Below are positions 34,521-46,501 of a DNA stretch of 64,000 bases, piece by piece (the stretch's first letter is position 1; the number at the start of each line of letters is the position of its first letter). Position numbers and translations under genes: made by a program. The stretch comes from Saxidomus purpurata (lineage: Eukaryota; Mollusca; Bivalvia; Venerida; Veneridae): positions 35,479,982-35,543,981 of the forward strand of contig JAFMSR010000010.1 of the NCBI GenBank assembly GCA_022818135.1, written 5' to 3'. The notes beneath the pieces were generated by a model that ran no database searches, was not told the origin of the DNA, and saw only the letters and a program-made list of their open reading frames with translations.

Positions 34521-35620
34521 GTACGGAAGCCCAATAGTGCCACTTTGTTTGTTTTTTTAATTGATTTTTTCAACATAACTAAGTTGAAAATTCAAGATAG
34601 TAAGTTGAATATTCAAGATACTAAGTTGAAAATTCAACTTACCAAGTTGAATATTCAACTTACTAAGTTGAATATTCAAGATACTAAGTTGAATATTCAA
34701 CTTACTAAGTTGAATATTCAAGATACTAAGTTGAATATTCAAGATACTAAGTTGAAAATTCAACTTACTAAGTTGAATATTCAAGATACTAAGTTGAATA
34801 TTCAAGATACTAAGTTGAAAATTCAACTTACTAAGTTGAATATTCAAGATACTAAGTTGAAAATTCAACTTACTAAGTTGAATATTCAAGATACTAAGTT
34901 GAATATTCAAGATACTAAGTTGAAAATTCAACTTACTAAGTTGAAAATTCAAGATACTAAGTACTAAAATCAGTAACTTGAATTTTCAACTTAGTAAGTT
35001 GAATTTTCAACTTAGTATCTTGAATTTTCAACTTAGTAAGTTGAATTTTCAACTTAGTATCTTGAATATTCAACTTACTAAGTTGAATATTCAACTTAGT
35101 AAGTTGAATATTCAACTTAGTATCTTGAATATTCAACTTACTAAGTTGAATTTTCAACTTAAGTATCTTGAATTTTCAACTTGGTATCTTGAATTTTCAA
35201 CTTAGTAAGTTGAATTTTCAACTTAGTATCTTGAATATTCAACTTAGTATCTTGAATATTCAACTTAGTAAGTTGAATATTCAACTTAGTATCTTGAATA
35301 TTCAACTTAGTAAGTTGAATTTTCAACTTAGTATCTTAAATATTCAACTTAGTATCTTGAATATTCAACTTAGTAAGTTGAAAATTCAAGTTAGTAAGTT
35401 GAATTTTCAACTTAGTATCTTGAATATTCAACTTAGTAAGTTGAATTTTCAACTTAGTATCTTGAATATTCAACTTAGTAAGTTGAATATTTCAACTATG
35501 CAAGTTGAATTTTCAACTTAGTATCTTGAATATTCAACTTACTATCTTGAATTTTCAACTTAGTTATGTTGAAAAAATAAATTAAAAAACAAACAAAGTG
35601 GCACTATTGGGCTTCCGTAC
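34521..35620. mobile_element. Giant palindromic foldback element made of a 21-bp satellite
   Basis: The outer ends are near-perfect inverted repeats: GTACGGAAGCCCAATAGTGC at 34521 and its reverse complement ending at 35620, followed by CACTTTGTTTG and TTTTTTCAACATAACTAAG on each side. Everything inward is a 21-bp unit of the type AAGTTGAATATTCAAGATACT, alternating with variants AAAATT for AATATT and CAACTTACT for CAAGATACT. The left arm (34521 to about 34964) reads in one orientation and the right arm (about 34977-35620) in the other, around the short core TACTAAAATCAGTAAC. The right arm is about 200 bp longer. Because 21 is a multiple of three, all frames stay open and yield 7-residue repeat ORFs on both strands, which are not genes. 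Confidence 0.92.
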
Positions 35621-35852
35621 ATACGTAACAAAATATCGACAAAATAATAAATACCCATAATACAATGTATTCTACATATAACAGTGTCATATATATCATC
35701 ATAGAGCCCTGGAAGTCCCTCCCCCTTTGGGTTGTTATTGATGTATTTATGAAGAAGCACAAAGTTACTTTATGCATTTCAGTTATTTTGTTTGTGAGCT
35801 ATTGTTTTGTATATTTCACCAGTTTCAGTTATTTTGTTTGTGAACTATAGCT

Positions 35853-36370
35853 TTGTATATTTTTTCCCACATCGGTTTCTTGGGGGCATTGAGTTGTGAA
35901 AATTATAACCACAAGAAATCATCAATCGCAGTTCCACCAACAAACAGGCCCACAGGAAAATACATGGAAGAATTGGACGTATTAATTGTGGCTAATTTGT
36001 GCCATTTTGCCTTTTCGTCCCAAGACCCCGCCGAGCGACAACACGAGAATTGCGGTGGCGCAGGGTTAAAACTCGCTAATTTGCATGGGCGCGGGGCGAA
36101 AACACGATAATAAGCGTAGGCGTGGGGCGAAATGTCGAGATTTAAAAAATAAAATGGAGGGGTCGTGGCACGAAGACCCCGCCGTTTCAACTTCTTAATT
36201 CTCGACTTTTGCTACGCGCCCACGCTAGTTATCGTGTTTTCGTTCCGCACCCGCCGTGGAAACTTCATACATCTCGACTTGCGTCCTGCGAGCTCGCTAA
36301 ATATGGCTGATTTGTGCAATCTAGTCGCGGGGCGAAATAGCAGAAATCAGCCACCATAATCGAATGTTAA
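35853..36370. repeat. GC-rich inverted-repeat block
   Basis: Unlike its AT-rich surroundings this block is CpG-rich. GCGGGGCGAAAACACGATAA at 36089 pairs with TTATCGTGTTTTCGTTCCGC at about 36227, and further in, GTAGGCGTGGGGCGAAA pairs loosely with TTTTGCTACGCGCCCACGC. The motif CGGGGCGAAA occurs repeatedly. It appears to be a degraded foldback element; the ORFs across it are incidental. Confidence 0.6.
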
Positions 36371-36734
36371 AGATATGACAAAGTATAACGTATACGTCAA
36401 ACCATGAAATAGTCAACAGAACCTTTGAAAAGAGCAGCAAGCGACAAATATCAAAGAAAACAGAAAGAAAAAATATTTAAGAGAATAGCCCCATAGCTAG
36501 TTACCGCCGTGGGACGATAATTTATCTGGATTGTAATTAACTGGCCGGTGTCTGACATCTCAATCTCATTCTCCGATTTCCGTCAAGGCTTAATAACTTG
36601 GAATTTTTCTGCAGTCATGTATGATTAAACAGTCGCTCGATCTGTGCATCGTCTGAAATTTAACTTTCTCGAAACATTGTGACCTGTAAATGATAGTACT
36701 AGAATGAACGTATGCATGTTAACAACACATGTTT

Positions 36735-36900
36735 GACCATTTTTGTGTCGCCCTTTCGGTGAAAAGGCGATATATAGGGATCGCTTTGTCCGTCCGTCAC
36801 AAAAAATAACGTTGGCTATAATTTTGCCATTTCTTAAGATATCCTCATCAAACTTTGATGACAAAAGGGTCGTGATACCGCAAAATTTTGTAAGTCAATG
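36735..36900 (-). repeat. Inverted single copy of the 57.25-57.78 kb tandem repeat
   Basis: Read on the minus strand it contains TCACGACCCTTTTGTCATC, GATATCTTAAGAAATGGC-type sequence, TATAGCCAACGTTA and GACGGACGGACAAAG, the same order as at 57640-57780. Confidence 0.75.
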
Positions 36901-39140
36901 TCATATTTGACAAAGGTATCTGATGCCCCTTTTTGTTCTTAGTTTTCTGCTTACCTGAAGAAGAAAGTATACTATAATGCTTTGAACATCGTCTAAATCG
37001 AAATACACAAAACCTTTACAATTTTAACGCGATTGGTCAAATTTCAAAACAGTCATATATTATATGTATAATATGTGATATAGTCTCAGGTAATTCTTGG
37101 TGTTTTATTGTGTACTTTTATGTCTATATGAATGAGACTGAAATAAAGATGAAATATATATTTACAGCTTCACAGGCTAACATGAATGACAAAGAGAAGA
37201 ATATGCGTACTCAAGTTACATGTATTAAACCTCAGCGAATTCATGAATATATATACATTGGTGAAATCATAGAGTCTAATTAACCGCATTCTGTAATCAT
37301 TGTAGAAATCACATCTGTCCTGTGCTTTTTTCATATTCCCTGAAATGTAAATAAACTCTTACAAGTATTTGTAACAAAATGGGCGTATCTAATGTATTCA
37401 TATTTTCATATTGCCCAGGAACAAGCATAAGTATATAAACGATTTCTTTATATAGTAACAGGCATTTAACGTGTATCGCATCTTCCAAAATGGACGGATA
37501 GACCGTTTTGTCAAGACTAAGGTAATTATTCCTTTGAAAACTTTATTCTTTTATTCTTTCGTTGTCTGTTATTGCGCACTTCTTCAAGACTAAGGTATTT
37601 TTTTCTTTGAAAACTTTATTTTTATTATACAAATATACATTTGTTGTCTAACTGTTATACTGTATAGTCTCTATACATAGCTGGTTCTACTCGTAAGTCA
37701 ATTGGAAGATTTATATATTGCGAATCGGATAGTTGCATATTAATAACATGTACTAAGTATATGACTTGCATATAATGAGGTTGTTCAGAATCTGTATGAA
37801 CTTATTTGAAGACTTTACAGGGGCGAAAGTATTTACATGGTCACCCAGTCCTTATATATTTGCTGGATAGGCATGGTCTTGTAGATCGCTCTTCGTGTCA
37901 ACTTCAAAATATTAACTGCATCAGTTTTTCTGCCTCTTTGAAGATACAATAATATGAGTGTATTTTAGACTGCATTGTTTTCTATCTAGCAAAATAATGG
38001 TGACTTTTAAATGCATGCCTGATGTATCCGATGACGAGAGTCGTACAGGGTGCAATATCTATGTATACCTACAATTCAGTGCCTTGTTGAAAGAATATAT
38101 TTGAGCAAGAAGATGCTCATTCGGTGATTTGTGTTATAGTAATAAAGAAACCCGCAGATATTCTGAGATTTATCTTAGGGTATGTCATTTAAAAATAGAA
38201 TTTAAGCTCCGCCCTGTAGCTTTTAACGATTGGATGCATATTTTTTAATTTAAGATGAGGAGCTCCGCCTTGAATTTGAGATCCTCCTTTGATAAACCAA
38301 ACGAGTGAAAATGCAGACAAAATCTTCAAAAGATGCTATTACTATTTTTCTATATTTGCTTTGTAATTCAAATTTTATAATTTGTTATTGGGTTTTTATA
38401 TAAATGTTATTTCGTGTTTATTATACTACTTGTACTGTAAATGCCCTCATATATTATCAGACCACTGGTTTTATTATTTAAATCATGGATTATACATAGA
38501 AACATCTCAGTCCCAATTGGGATCTGATTTATCCAAAGAGCCTTCATTTCGGAGCTTTTGTTAGGATATGTGTCCACTTTCAAGACAATTATATTGTATA
38601 TATAAGAAAATGTTATACATATTCAATTCGAATTTATATATTAAAATGATACAGTCAGGATCATAACTCTTCTATTTCACTAGGAAACTGTCTGAAAAGT
38701 TGACGGCTGCGTCTCCTCACATGATTGTAAACCAAATTTTATTTCAATACGAGAAAAAGAAACTTGAAAGGTCTCTAAAGAACATAGAGGAAAAACAAAA
38801 GCTATTTACTCTAGTACTCTACAATTATTTTGAATAAACTTGCAGAGTCGCATTTCGTCATAGAGGTTAACAACCTTTTAAGTTTTAGTCAAATGCATGT
38901 ACTAGCACTCAAAGGCATATCAAAGATATGATTCCGGAAAGGCTGACAGATTGACAGAAAAGCAGTGGAAAAACTATATCGGGGGGATAATGAAATAACT
39001 AGCATATTTAACATATCACGGTGTAAAATTACTCTACTAAAATTCTTATTATTATTTATTTCCCAGGTTCTTTCCGTAACATATGTAACAGTGCACAAAA
39101 AGGGTAAAAAATAAGAAAGTCTACAAAAGAAAAACATACG
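36901..39140. other. Intergenic, no gene seen
   Basis: AT-rich sequence. A roughly 30-bp stretch, AAGACTAAGGTAATTATTCC, recurs with small changes at about 37515 and 37590. No coding signal. Confidence 0.5.
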
Positions 39141-39592
<452 letters not shown>

Positions 39593-40380
39593 TCCTACAG
39601 TGTTTTAACTTGTATGTAAGAAAGTCATGGTGAAAGTAGACGGTATGTTACTATTTTGCTTATAATTTTTACAGTTTTGTACTTCAATTATATGGTTTGC
39701 AGTCCACATACACATATTACAAAATAGTAAAGCATGACATAAAATAGACGCATATTTCTACAATTTACAGATATTGTACTAATAATATGTATATCAATCT
39801 TCCTGTTACTATAATCAGATTAGCTCATGCAATCAAATTTAAGCCGGAAAGAGCCAGTAGTTCCAAGGCTTTCAGAATTAAGCATAGTGGTATCAAGTTA
39901 TTGAAAGTTTTCATGTTTTTAGATTTTTAAAGATTTTAAACTTCCATATGCGTGTTTTACTTTTTACGTTTTACCCGGTATATGGCGTTTTTACGTGGAA
40001 TTTAATTGTTTACAAGTTGAAGTTATTGAATAAGTTCATAATTGGTACCAACATTACATTGTATTTATTCCTGTCCTACATGTGTATACAGGCATGTGAG
40101 TCCATATAAAGTGAGGAGTGACTAAATATACATTAAACTGACTGATGTACAGTGCCAGGAAGGCCCAAATTAAGTTTAACGAATATTCCGTATGCGCTGC
40201 AAATTTCATGTGAGAGCCTCTTAAAGCAACTTTTCATATATTCTTTTTAAAACGAGCGCCTATTGTGTAATTTTCACTTTGAACTGATACGTTTGTCTGT
40301 TATGATAGGCAATCAGCATCGACTACAGTCACATTACATTGTGGCATTTACTATGTTTGTTCCCACTTCTCTTTCTTCAG

Positions 40381-40586
40381 GCGAATTGTTTCTAGTTGAA
40401 GACCAGCACATCCATCCAGATGATGTTCCGCCAGAACTCAAGTGCTTGAAATGCCATCACCGTCTGCGCGATGTGCTTTTCATTGCTTGTGGACATTATC
40501 CTGTCTGTAAGAACTGCATGGACTTCCTTAAACACTGTCCTCAGTGTGATCTTAAAATTAAGGCGTGGGTGCCCATGAAGTGGTAA
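40381..40586 (+). CDS. Terminal exon of a RING-finger protein (probable E3 ligase), partial
   Basis: A CTTTCTTCAG acceptor at 40371-40380 opens a 206-nt exon that begins with two carried-over bases and ends at TAA. It encodes a C3HC4 RING: CLKC, then ACGHYPVCKNC, then CPQC, with spacing C-x2-C-x11-C-x-H-x3-C-x2-C-x6-C-x2-C, followed by 11 residues to the stop. A RING at the extreme C-terminus with this spacing is typical of IAP-type and related E3 ubiquitin ligases, but no BIR or other domain is visible here. The ORF extends upstream to an ATG at 40263, which would be an intron read-through. The upstream exons are not found in this window; it could also be an isolated exon in a pseudogene. 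An AATAAA follows at 40981. Confidence 0.7.
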
Positions 40587-40909
40587 ATTACATCTGTTAT
40601 TCTGTGAAAGCGTAAGTTGGAAAGTGTTCATATTTAAAAATGTACTAAGGATTCATCAATCACTGATTCACAAGGACGGCTATTATGGATGAAAGAAGAG
40701 ACTGACCAAAGGCCAAAGATGTTGAAGTAATAAGCATGTGTTTCCAAGACTTGACATGAATCCGAATTCACCGGACAGATACCAAATACAGTTAAAGTCC
40801 AAGACTCACTTTGAGTCTACTGAGTTAGTGACATAAATGTATTGATAAGATAATGACAGAACCATGTTCTAATCAGTCTGAAACAATGTTAACATATGCC
40901 TTAGTACTC

Positions 40910-41105
40910 TTGTTGCTTCTTCAAGAAAAAGAGTTGCCAGAAATCCTTTCTTATTTTTTTGCAATATCATTGAACAAAATAATAAACTTATCCATTTAAA
41001 AAGCAAAGTTAGAAATGTTTTTGGTACAAATAACGTTAATTTCTGTCAGTAAGACATCTTTTTTGATAAAATAGGAGCTACTTGTAAATGTGATCCTTAA
41101 TTGCA
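40910..41105 (+). repeat. Dispersed 0.7-kb repeat family, left part only
   Basis: CTTTCTTATTTTTTTGCAAT, ATATCATTG, TTTTTGGTACAAATAA and GAGCTACTTGTAAA run parallel to 58915-59100 and, more diverged, to 60490-60690. Confidence 0.7.
40981..40986 (+). terminator. Poly(A) signal candidate for the RING gene
   Basis: AATAAA about 395 bp past the RING stop codon. It falls inside a dispersed repeat copy (40910-41105), so the signal may be repeat-supplied. Confidence 0.35.
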
Positions 41106-42749
41106 GTGCTACCGTTTATAGAGACGTCATGAATTAAATGCACTTAGAAAATTTTCAATATTACTCAAGTTATAATCGAAGTTTATGAATCTGTATAACA
41201 ATATAATTTCTAACTAGTGTAATGAAAATCTTTTTTTAATATTAGTATCACCGTAAAAAGATAGTATAACCATTTTGAAGTGTAATTTACCGTTAAATAA
41301 TAATAATTATTTCAATTCCAGCAGCTATGAAATAAAAAAAATATTTTGTTCGTGCTGCAAAACATATGGATGTTTACTAGTCCAATTTCCTTCATTTAAA
41401 ACACCAGATAGATGATGATGATGCGGATGATTGTGATGATGATGATGATGAATATGCTGCTACTGATGACAATAATGATAATACTGCTGTTGCTGATGGT
41501 GTTGACTCAATGTTTTGTAAACAGTTATTTATATAGAATAATAAGGCAAATAAATATCGCCAAACACGAAGATGATATGTTTTATTATTTAACAGAGTTC
41601 TTTTTTTGTTTTTATTTATAGATACAAATGTACATACGATGGATATAAATGGCTGCAAAACATTCTGTCTATAAATCGTACTGAGCATCATTTTTGTCTA
41701 TCATACCATTACTCTTTGGATGTAAATCATTGTATTATATACATGAATCTGTGATAGAAACTTATACTTCCGTGCGCGTATGCGAAATATTAATGCAAGA
41801 TTTTATTGTTGTTGTTTTTGTTTGGATGTTCGGTTTCTAACCATAACAATATATTATTGTACTTCTTTTGAACATGTCTTTGTTTTTCTCTCTTTATCGA
41901 AAAGTAATATCATCATTGAATTATATACATGCATCTGTGATAGAAGCTTATAATTCCGTGCGCATATATATATATGCAAGAGTTTATTGTGTTGGTTCTA
42001 TTTGTGAATGTTATTCATCCATATTTTTTAACCGAGAGTTTTTACATAAATTATTAACATATAATTTTCTATTCCAATCTATTTACTCTTAGAAAATAAA
42101 TAGTTCGTATATGTCAGTGTTATTTTGATATTAGTTCCGCATAGTTATAAGCCAGCTTGTCATAATTTATTGGTCAGAAACAAAAATCTCTGACCACGAA
42201 TGCACGAGCGAGAGTCCATAAGATACATTACATGACACCATAAATATCAAACGTACAATGGCTGAATAGGACTGGACCTAATTTTTAAGTGAGATCAGCT
42301 ACTGTTTGAAAGAACAAGAATCGCAGATGTAAAGTTCGAAAATGGTGATATCTATAAATGCCATATTTTTTGTCTTACGAAAGTTGAAGTGTCTGTTGAT
42401 ATAGGTTCGTGACGAAACTAAAATAAATTGAACTTTGTTCTAAATCTGGACATTTATTTTGCCGACGTTTGAGAGGCCAACTTCAAATATGGTCCCATAC
42501 ACATTATCACATAGACAAACATGCATGTCTAGCAGAAAACCCTAATTAATTGTAATCTAACCAAAAAGTAGGACTTTCAACCCAGAAATCCCCTAAAAAC
42601 CAAGGATACAACCGATTTGCATTATCAGCTACATCACTGCAGGTGACGAACTCTTATTGCCTGTTTGACTGCAGTAATTACATGTGGTCAGCCAATTAGT
42701 GAGACCCGTTTCCTCAAAACATATTACATGTTATTTGGTTTTTGAAGTA
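41106..42749. other. Intergenic, no gene seen
   Basis: Contains a (GATGAT)n-type simple repeat at 41411-41500 and two similar stretches at about 41720-41790 and 41915-41985 (ATACATGAATCTGTGATAGA / ATACATGCATCTGTGATAGA, then AGTTTATTGT-type text). No coding signal. Confidence 0.5.
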
Positions 42750-42844
42750 GTATATGGGGATATATTACCCGCCTAGATTTATATTACCCGAGCCGTTAGG
42801 CGAGGGTAATATTATGTCGAGGCGGGTAATATATCCCCATATAT
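42750..42844. mobile_element. Hairpin (palindromic) element
   Basis: ATATGGGGATATATTACCCG at 42752 is mirrored by CGGGTAATATATCCCCATAT ending about 42842. The core ATTACCCGAGCCGTTAGGCG / CGAGGGTAAT is itself inverted. The whole 95 bp can form one long hairpin. Confidence 0.9.
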
Positions 42845-43114
42845 CACGTCAAAAAACAAAATTTTAATAACAATTTTATTACCCTTCCCTTTCTATAACG
42901 TAAACAGACCATCAAATCCCCTTATGATAACTCAATGTCACTGCGTGACGTCACAAATCAGCACGGACGCGGCGAACAAGCTCACATTTAGCATGGGGCA
43001 CAGTAACGGGGTTATGTCAAGTGTATATTACCGGCTTGCCCGTAAATATCAATATCTATAAACGGATCGTTGACCAATCAGAAGACCGCAAATTTCATGG
43101 AAGGATAATAAATA

Positions 43115-43389
43115 TATATATCATAAATAAAAAGTGAGATTTATTTAGACTTTCTGATAAGTAAGGGTCGAATTATCACATCATCTGTGAATCTGTATCC
43201 AAGTTTAATTGAGACTTTTGCTAAACTTCAAGTCAAGTAACACCTGTGTTACAGACGGACGGACGACCAGTGCCATATATTTGCAAAAGTCTCAATTAAA
43301 CTTGGATACAGATTCACGGATGATGTGATAATTCGACCCTTACTTATCAGAAAGTCTAAATAAATCTCACTTTTTATTTATGATATATA
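43115..43389. mobile_element. Foldback element with 107-bp near-perfect inverted arms
   Basis: Left arm 43115-43221 and right arm 43283-43389 are reverse complements with a single difference seen by eye (CATCTGTG against CATCCGTG). The 61-bp loop contains GACGGACGGACGACC. High arm identity suggests a recent origin or continuing gene conversion. Confidence 0.92.
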
Positions 43390-44937
43390 AGGTAAAGAAA
43401 TGATGATGTAAAGGTTCTAAAAAAAGAATAAATAGGTTACATACTTGTAATTACATTTATATACACCCAAAGGGACGTACATGTACCATGTTATGGCACT
43501 GGTCGTTGTCCGTCCGTCCGTCCGTCTGTCTCTCCCTCCGTCCATCTGGAGCCATCTATCACATTCGTATTTGCAATTTCAATTAAACACCGTGGAAATG
43601 TTTATTACTGTAATTTTAGAGGTGACGTTCCTTGTGTTTCTTATGTCCTTGTATGTGACTTTATTGTTGATAAGCCGTAGTCTGACCTAACAGGAATGCG
43701 ATTTATATTTTGGGTCATTTTACGTTTTACAAATGTAATGAAAGTTGTTTTGTGGTATTTACTGGTCCATTCATATTTAAAAATTGGAATAAAAACCTAA
43801 GACTGATCATTTTATTTGGTGTAATTAAAACTGTTTATCCTCTTTTGAAGCTAGGGGGATATAGAGAATGCATAACCTGCGTATATCTGGAACTATCTCT
43901 AACGCTTAGAAAATTAATTACTGTGTATCTCATATATTTGATGTTTTATGTATATTTGCATCCACTCAGTAACTTCATACCACTAATGAAAGTAAAGAAT
44001 TAAAAAAAGAAAGATTCTATTTGAGTGACGCATATTAAAGAAAAGTTATACAATTTATGATACTATTATATGGCCACATACAATGTACATTTCTGTTTTC
44101 TCAGGTATTCATTTACTTATATAACTCGTTTACAAATATGACAGGCAAAATGCTGCAAGAAAATGAAATTATCAAATGTGTTTCAAATATCAACTGAGCA
44201 AGAAGTTAACTATATGTTCTTTTTAAGGACTTTACTAAACACCTTAAACAGTGTGACTCTCAGGTGAGACAAGACAGTTTTAAGCAAACACTTCTGAGTT
44301 ATTAAAGCGGGCTTTTCAATACTGAACGTAACTTAGGTCCCTGTATCACCTGTGTCAAAGTACTCTTTCAAAAGGTGTGATTCTTTAGGTTGTCAAAATA
44401 TTACAATATTGTAGAAAGTTGTTTAATTACTATGAGCGAAACGCATTCTAATTCTTCAGACAAATTTATAGCAAAAACAAAATTTTCAAAAAGAGATATT
44501 TCTTCATTGATTATTGAACATAAACCGAATTGTTTGACAATGTCACAACGAATGACGAATTCTTGTATGGTTTGAACACAACGTTTGTAAGGCCCCGAAT
44601 ATGATCTGTATGAACATATTTATGAAATATAATTTCCTTGAAGTTTTCTAAATATCAAAGGTTGTCGTCATTAAAGAATTACTCTGGTTTATGACTGAAT
44701 GTATCCAACTAACAAATAAGGGATACATCTATTAGAATTATACAATCTGATGAATGCACCCTTTGCAAGCTGAAAATGACATACTTTCATTATTTAACAA
44801 ATGCTGTGGGCGATGAAAGAAATTGTTATGACACAAAAGATTCTAAATAAAAGAATTGGATCATCACAGTTATCTATTACTGTATAACTGTATGTATATC
44901 TGTATATTATTTCCATGATGAATGACTTTAATATTGG
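43390..44937. other. Intergenic, no gene seen
   Basis: Contains a (GTCC)n patch at 43508-43530. ORFs of 60-100 codons here have no recognisable motif and uneven composition. Confidence 0.5.
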
Positions 44938-45070
44938 AGTGCTTTATCGAAATTGAAGCATTCCCCTGACGTAATGTGCCGGGCGGAATAATTCATGAGG
45001 GCGAAGTCCGAGTGAATTTTTACGCAGGTACATTACCGACGGGAAATGCTTCAATTTCGATAAAGCACTT
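44938..45070. mobile_element. Hairpin MITE
   Basis: AGTGCTTTATCGAAATTGAA on the left is mirrored by TTCAATTTCGATAAAGCACT on the right. Inner parts (CCCCTGACGTAATGT / ACATTACCGACGGG) also pair. No coding content. Confidence 0.9.
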
Positions 45071-45236
45071 CAAGCCATAGATCATTTCGATTCTTATAAG
45101 CCGAATTTATAACAACTATAAAGCACTCCAAGCCAAAGATTATTTCGATTCTTATAAGCCGAATTTATGACTACTATAAAGCACTCCAAGCCATAGATTA
45201 TTTCAATTCTTATAAACCGAATTTATGAAAACTATC
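45071..45236 (+). repeat. Tandem repeat, 3 copies of 58 bp, beginning at the MITE end
   Basis: CAAGCCATAGATCATTTCGA and TTATAAGCCGAATTTAT recur at exact 58-bp steps (45071, 45129, 45187). Each unit ends with ATAAAGCACTC, the same text as the terminus of the adjoining MITE. Confidence 0.92.
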
Positions 45237-45938
45237 GTAACTACAATGGACCTTTTTTCAGTACGACGATAATGTGTAAAATGGCATGAATAGTGGCTGT
45301 TGGAATTCACTCCTCTATCTGGGCCAACATTCAAGATAATTATCATACACATTTATATTATACAAACTTATTTTAGTTTAATTATCTTATACATAAAATA
45401 TTTTTAATAACTGAATGTAACATTGTGCAGAAGACGCCAGATTCAGTCCCTAACAAAGCAGACAATCGATTTAGATGCGTACCGCTAAACTGTACAACGT
45501 TTTAACGTCGAGTAATGACGTCAGTGTGATGACGTAAACGTTTTCATTCATTGTTTTGTCTCCCGGATTCAAAACACTGCAGAACGGTTAATCCGGATTT
45601 TTCTTGGTCATTTAAACGAAAAGAAGGTGAAGGCATTCTAAGGCTTAACTGTCGCGATCAAAAATAATATTAAGGTTCTAAATCACAACTTTATGCGACT
45701 GATGTATTTATACAGATATTACTTCTATTTCTAATATATATGTATTTGTATACTCTAATTTATCCTACAATAGTCTACTGTAACAATGAAGCGTACCTCA
45801 GATATTATGAACCCAGCAAATAGAAATAATATCCAGGGAACCAAATTTCTCAATTCGACAGCCCATTTAACAATCTATGTAAATAATTTTAAGACAGAAC
45901 ACGGTGACAAAATAATTTCAATATTAAACGATGTTAAC

Positions 45939-45984
45939 AACAACAAAAACAACAACAACAACAACAACAACAATAATAATAATG

Positions 45985-46015
<31 letters not shown>

Positions 46016-46070
46016 TAAGCATAAGAAAAAGATGAACAAGAGGAACAACAACAGCAACAATAATAATGCT
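45939..46070 (+). repeat. (AAC)n/(AAT)n microsatellite
   Basis: Trinucleotide runs that give the Asn-rich 100-codon ORF at 45786-46088. That ORF has no other recognisable part and sits just before the LINE; it might belong to the LINE's 5' region but this cannot be shown. Confidence 0.85.
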
Positions 46071-46320
46071 TCTGCTGATGAAAATTAAGTATTTGGGAAA
46101 ATTATGAAGGGTCTACGTACAGTTCATTTAAATATACAACACATTCTTCCAAAATTAGACGAAATAAAATACCATCAGTCATTTTATGCATCAATTACGA
46201 TTTTAGGATTATCTGAAACTTTTTTATCAGACACTATTAGTAATTCATATTTATTAATTAAAAATTACAATTTTGAACGGAAAGATAGAAAAAGCCAAAA
46301 GAAAGGAGGGGGTTTATTTA

Positions 46321-46501
46321 GGAAATAGATTTCACTTTTGAGTGATATACCGGTTAGTATATCACTGTGGGGAGTGTAAATGCGTAGTAATCTAATCACA
46401 AAGGCCGAAGGCCTGATTGATTAATCACGAAGCATCTACACGACACACAGTGATATAATATCCGGTACATTGTATATCACTCAAAAGTGAAATCTATTTC
46501 C
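46321..46501. mobile_element. Nested hairpin MITE inside the LINE
   Basis: GGAAATAGATTTCACTTTTG at the left end is mirrored by CAAAAGTGAAATCTATTTCC at the right, continuing with AGTGATATA / TATATCACT. Its core contains GGCCGAAGGCCTGATTGA. Confidence 0.92.

Noticed and set aside
34557..35521. CRISPR-like regularly spaced repeats and long ORFs on both strands
   Set aside because: There are no unique spacers, the context is eukaryotic, and the ORFs arise because a 21-bp unit keeps every frame open. The translations are 7-residue repeats with no domain.
39593..39615. Splice acceptor after the polypyrimidine block (CCTTCCTACAG) and a tiny exon
   Set aside because: Any pyrimidine-rich tract makes acceptor-like sites; no coding exon with a matching phase follows.
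45786..46088. 100-codon Asn-rich ORF
   Set aside because: It is carried by an (AAC)n/(AAT)n microsatellite; nothing outside the microsatellite is recognisable.
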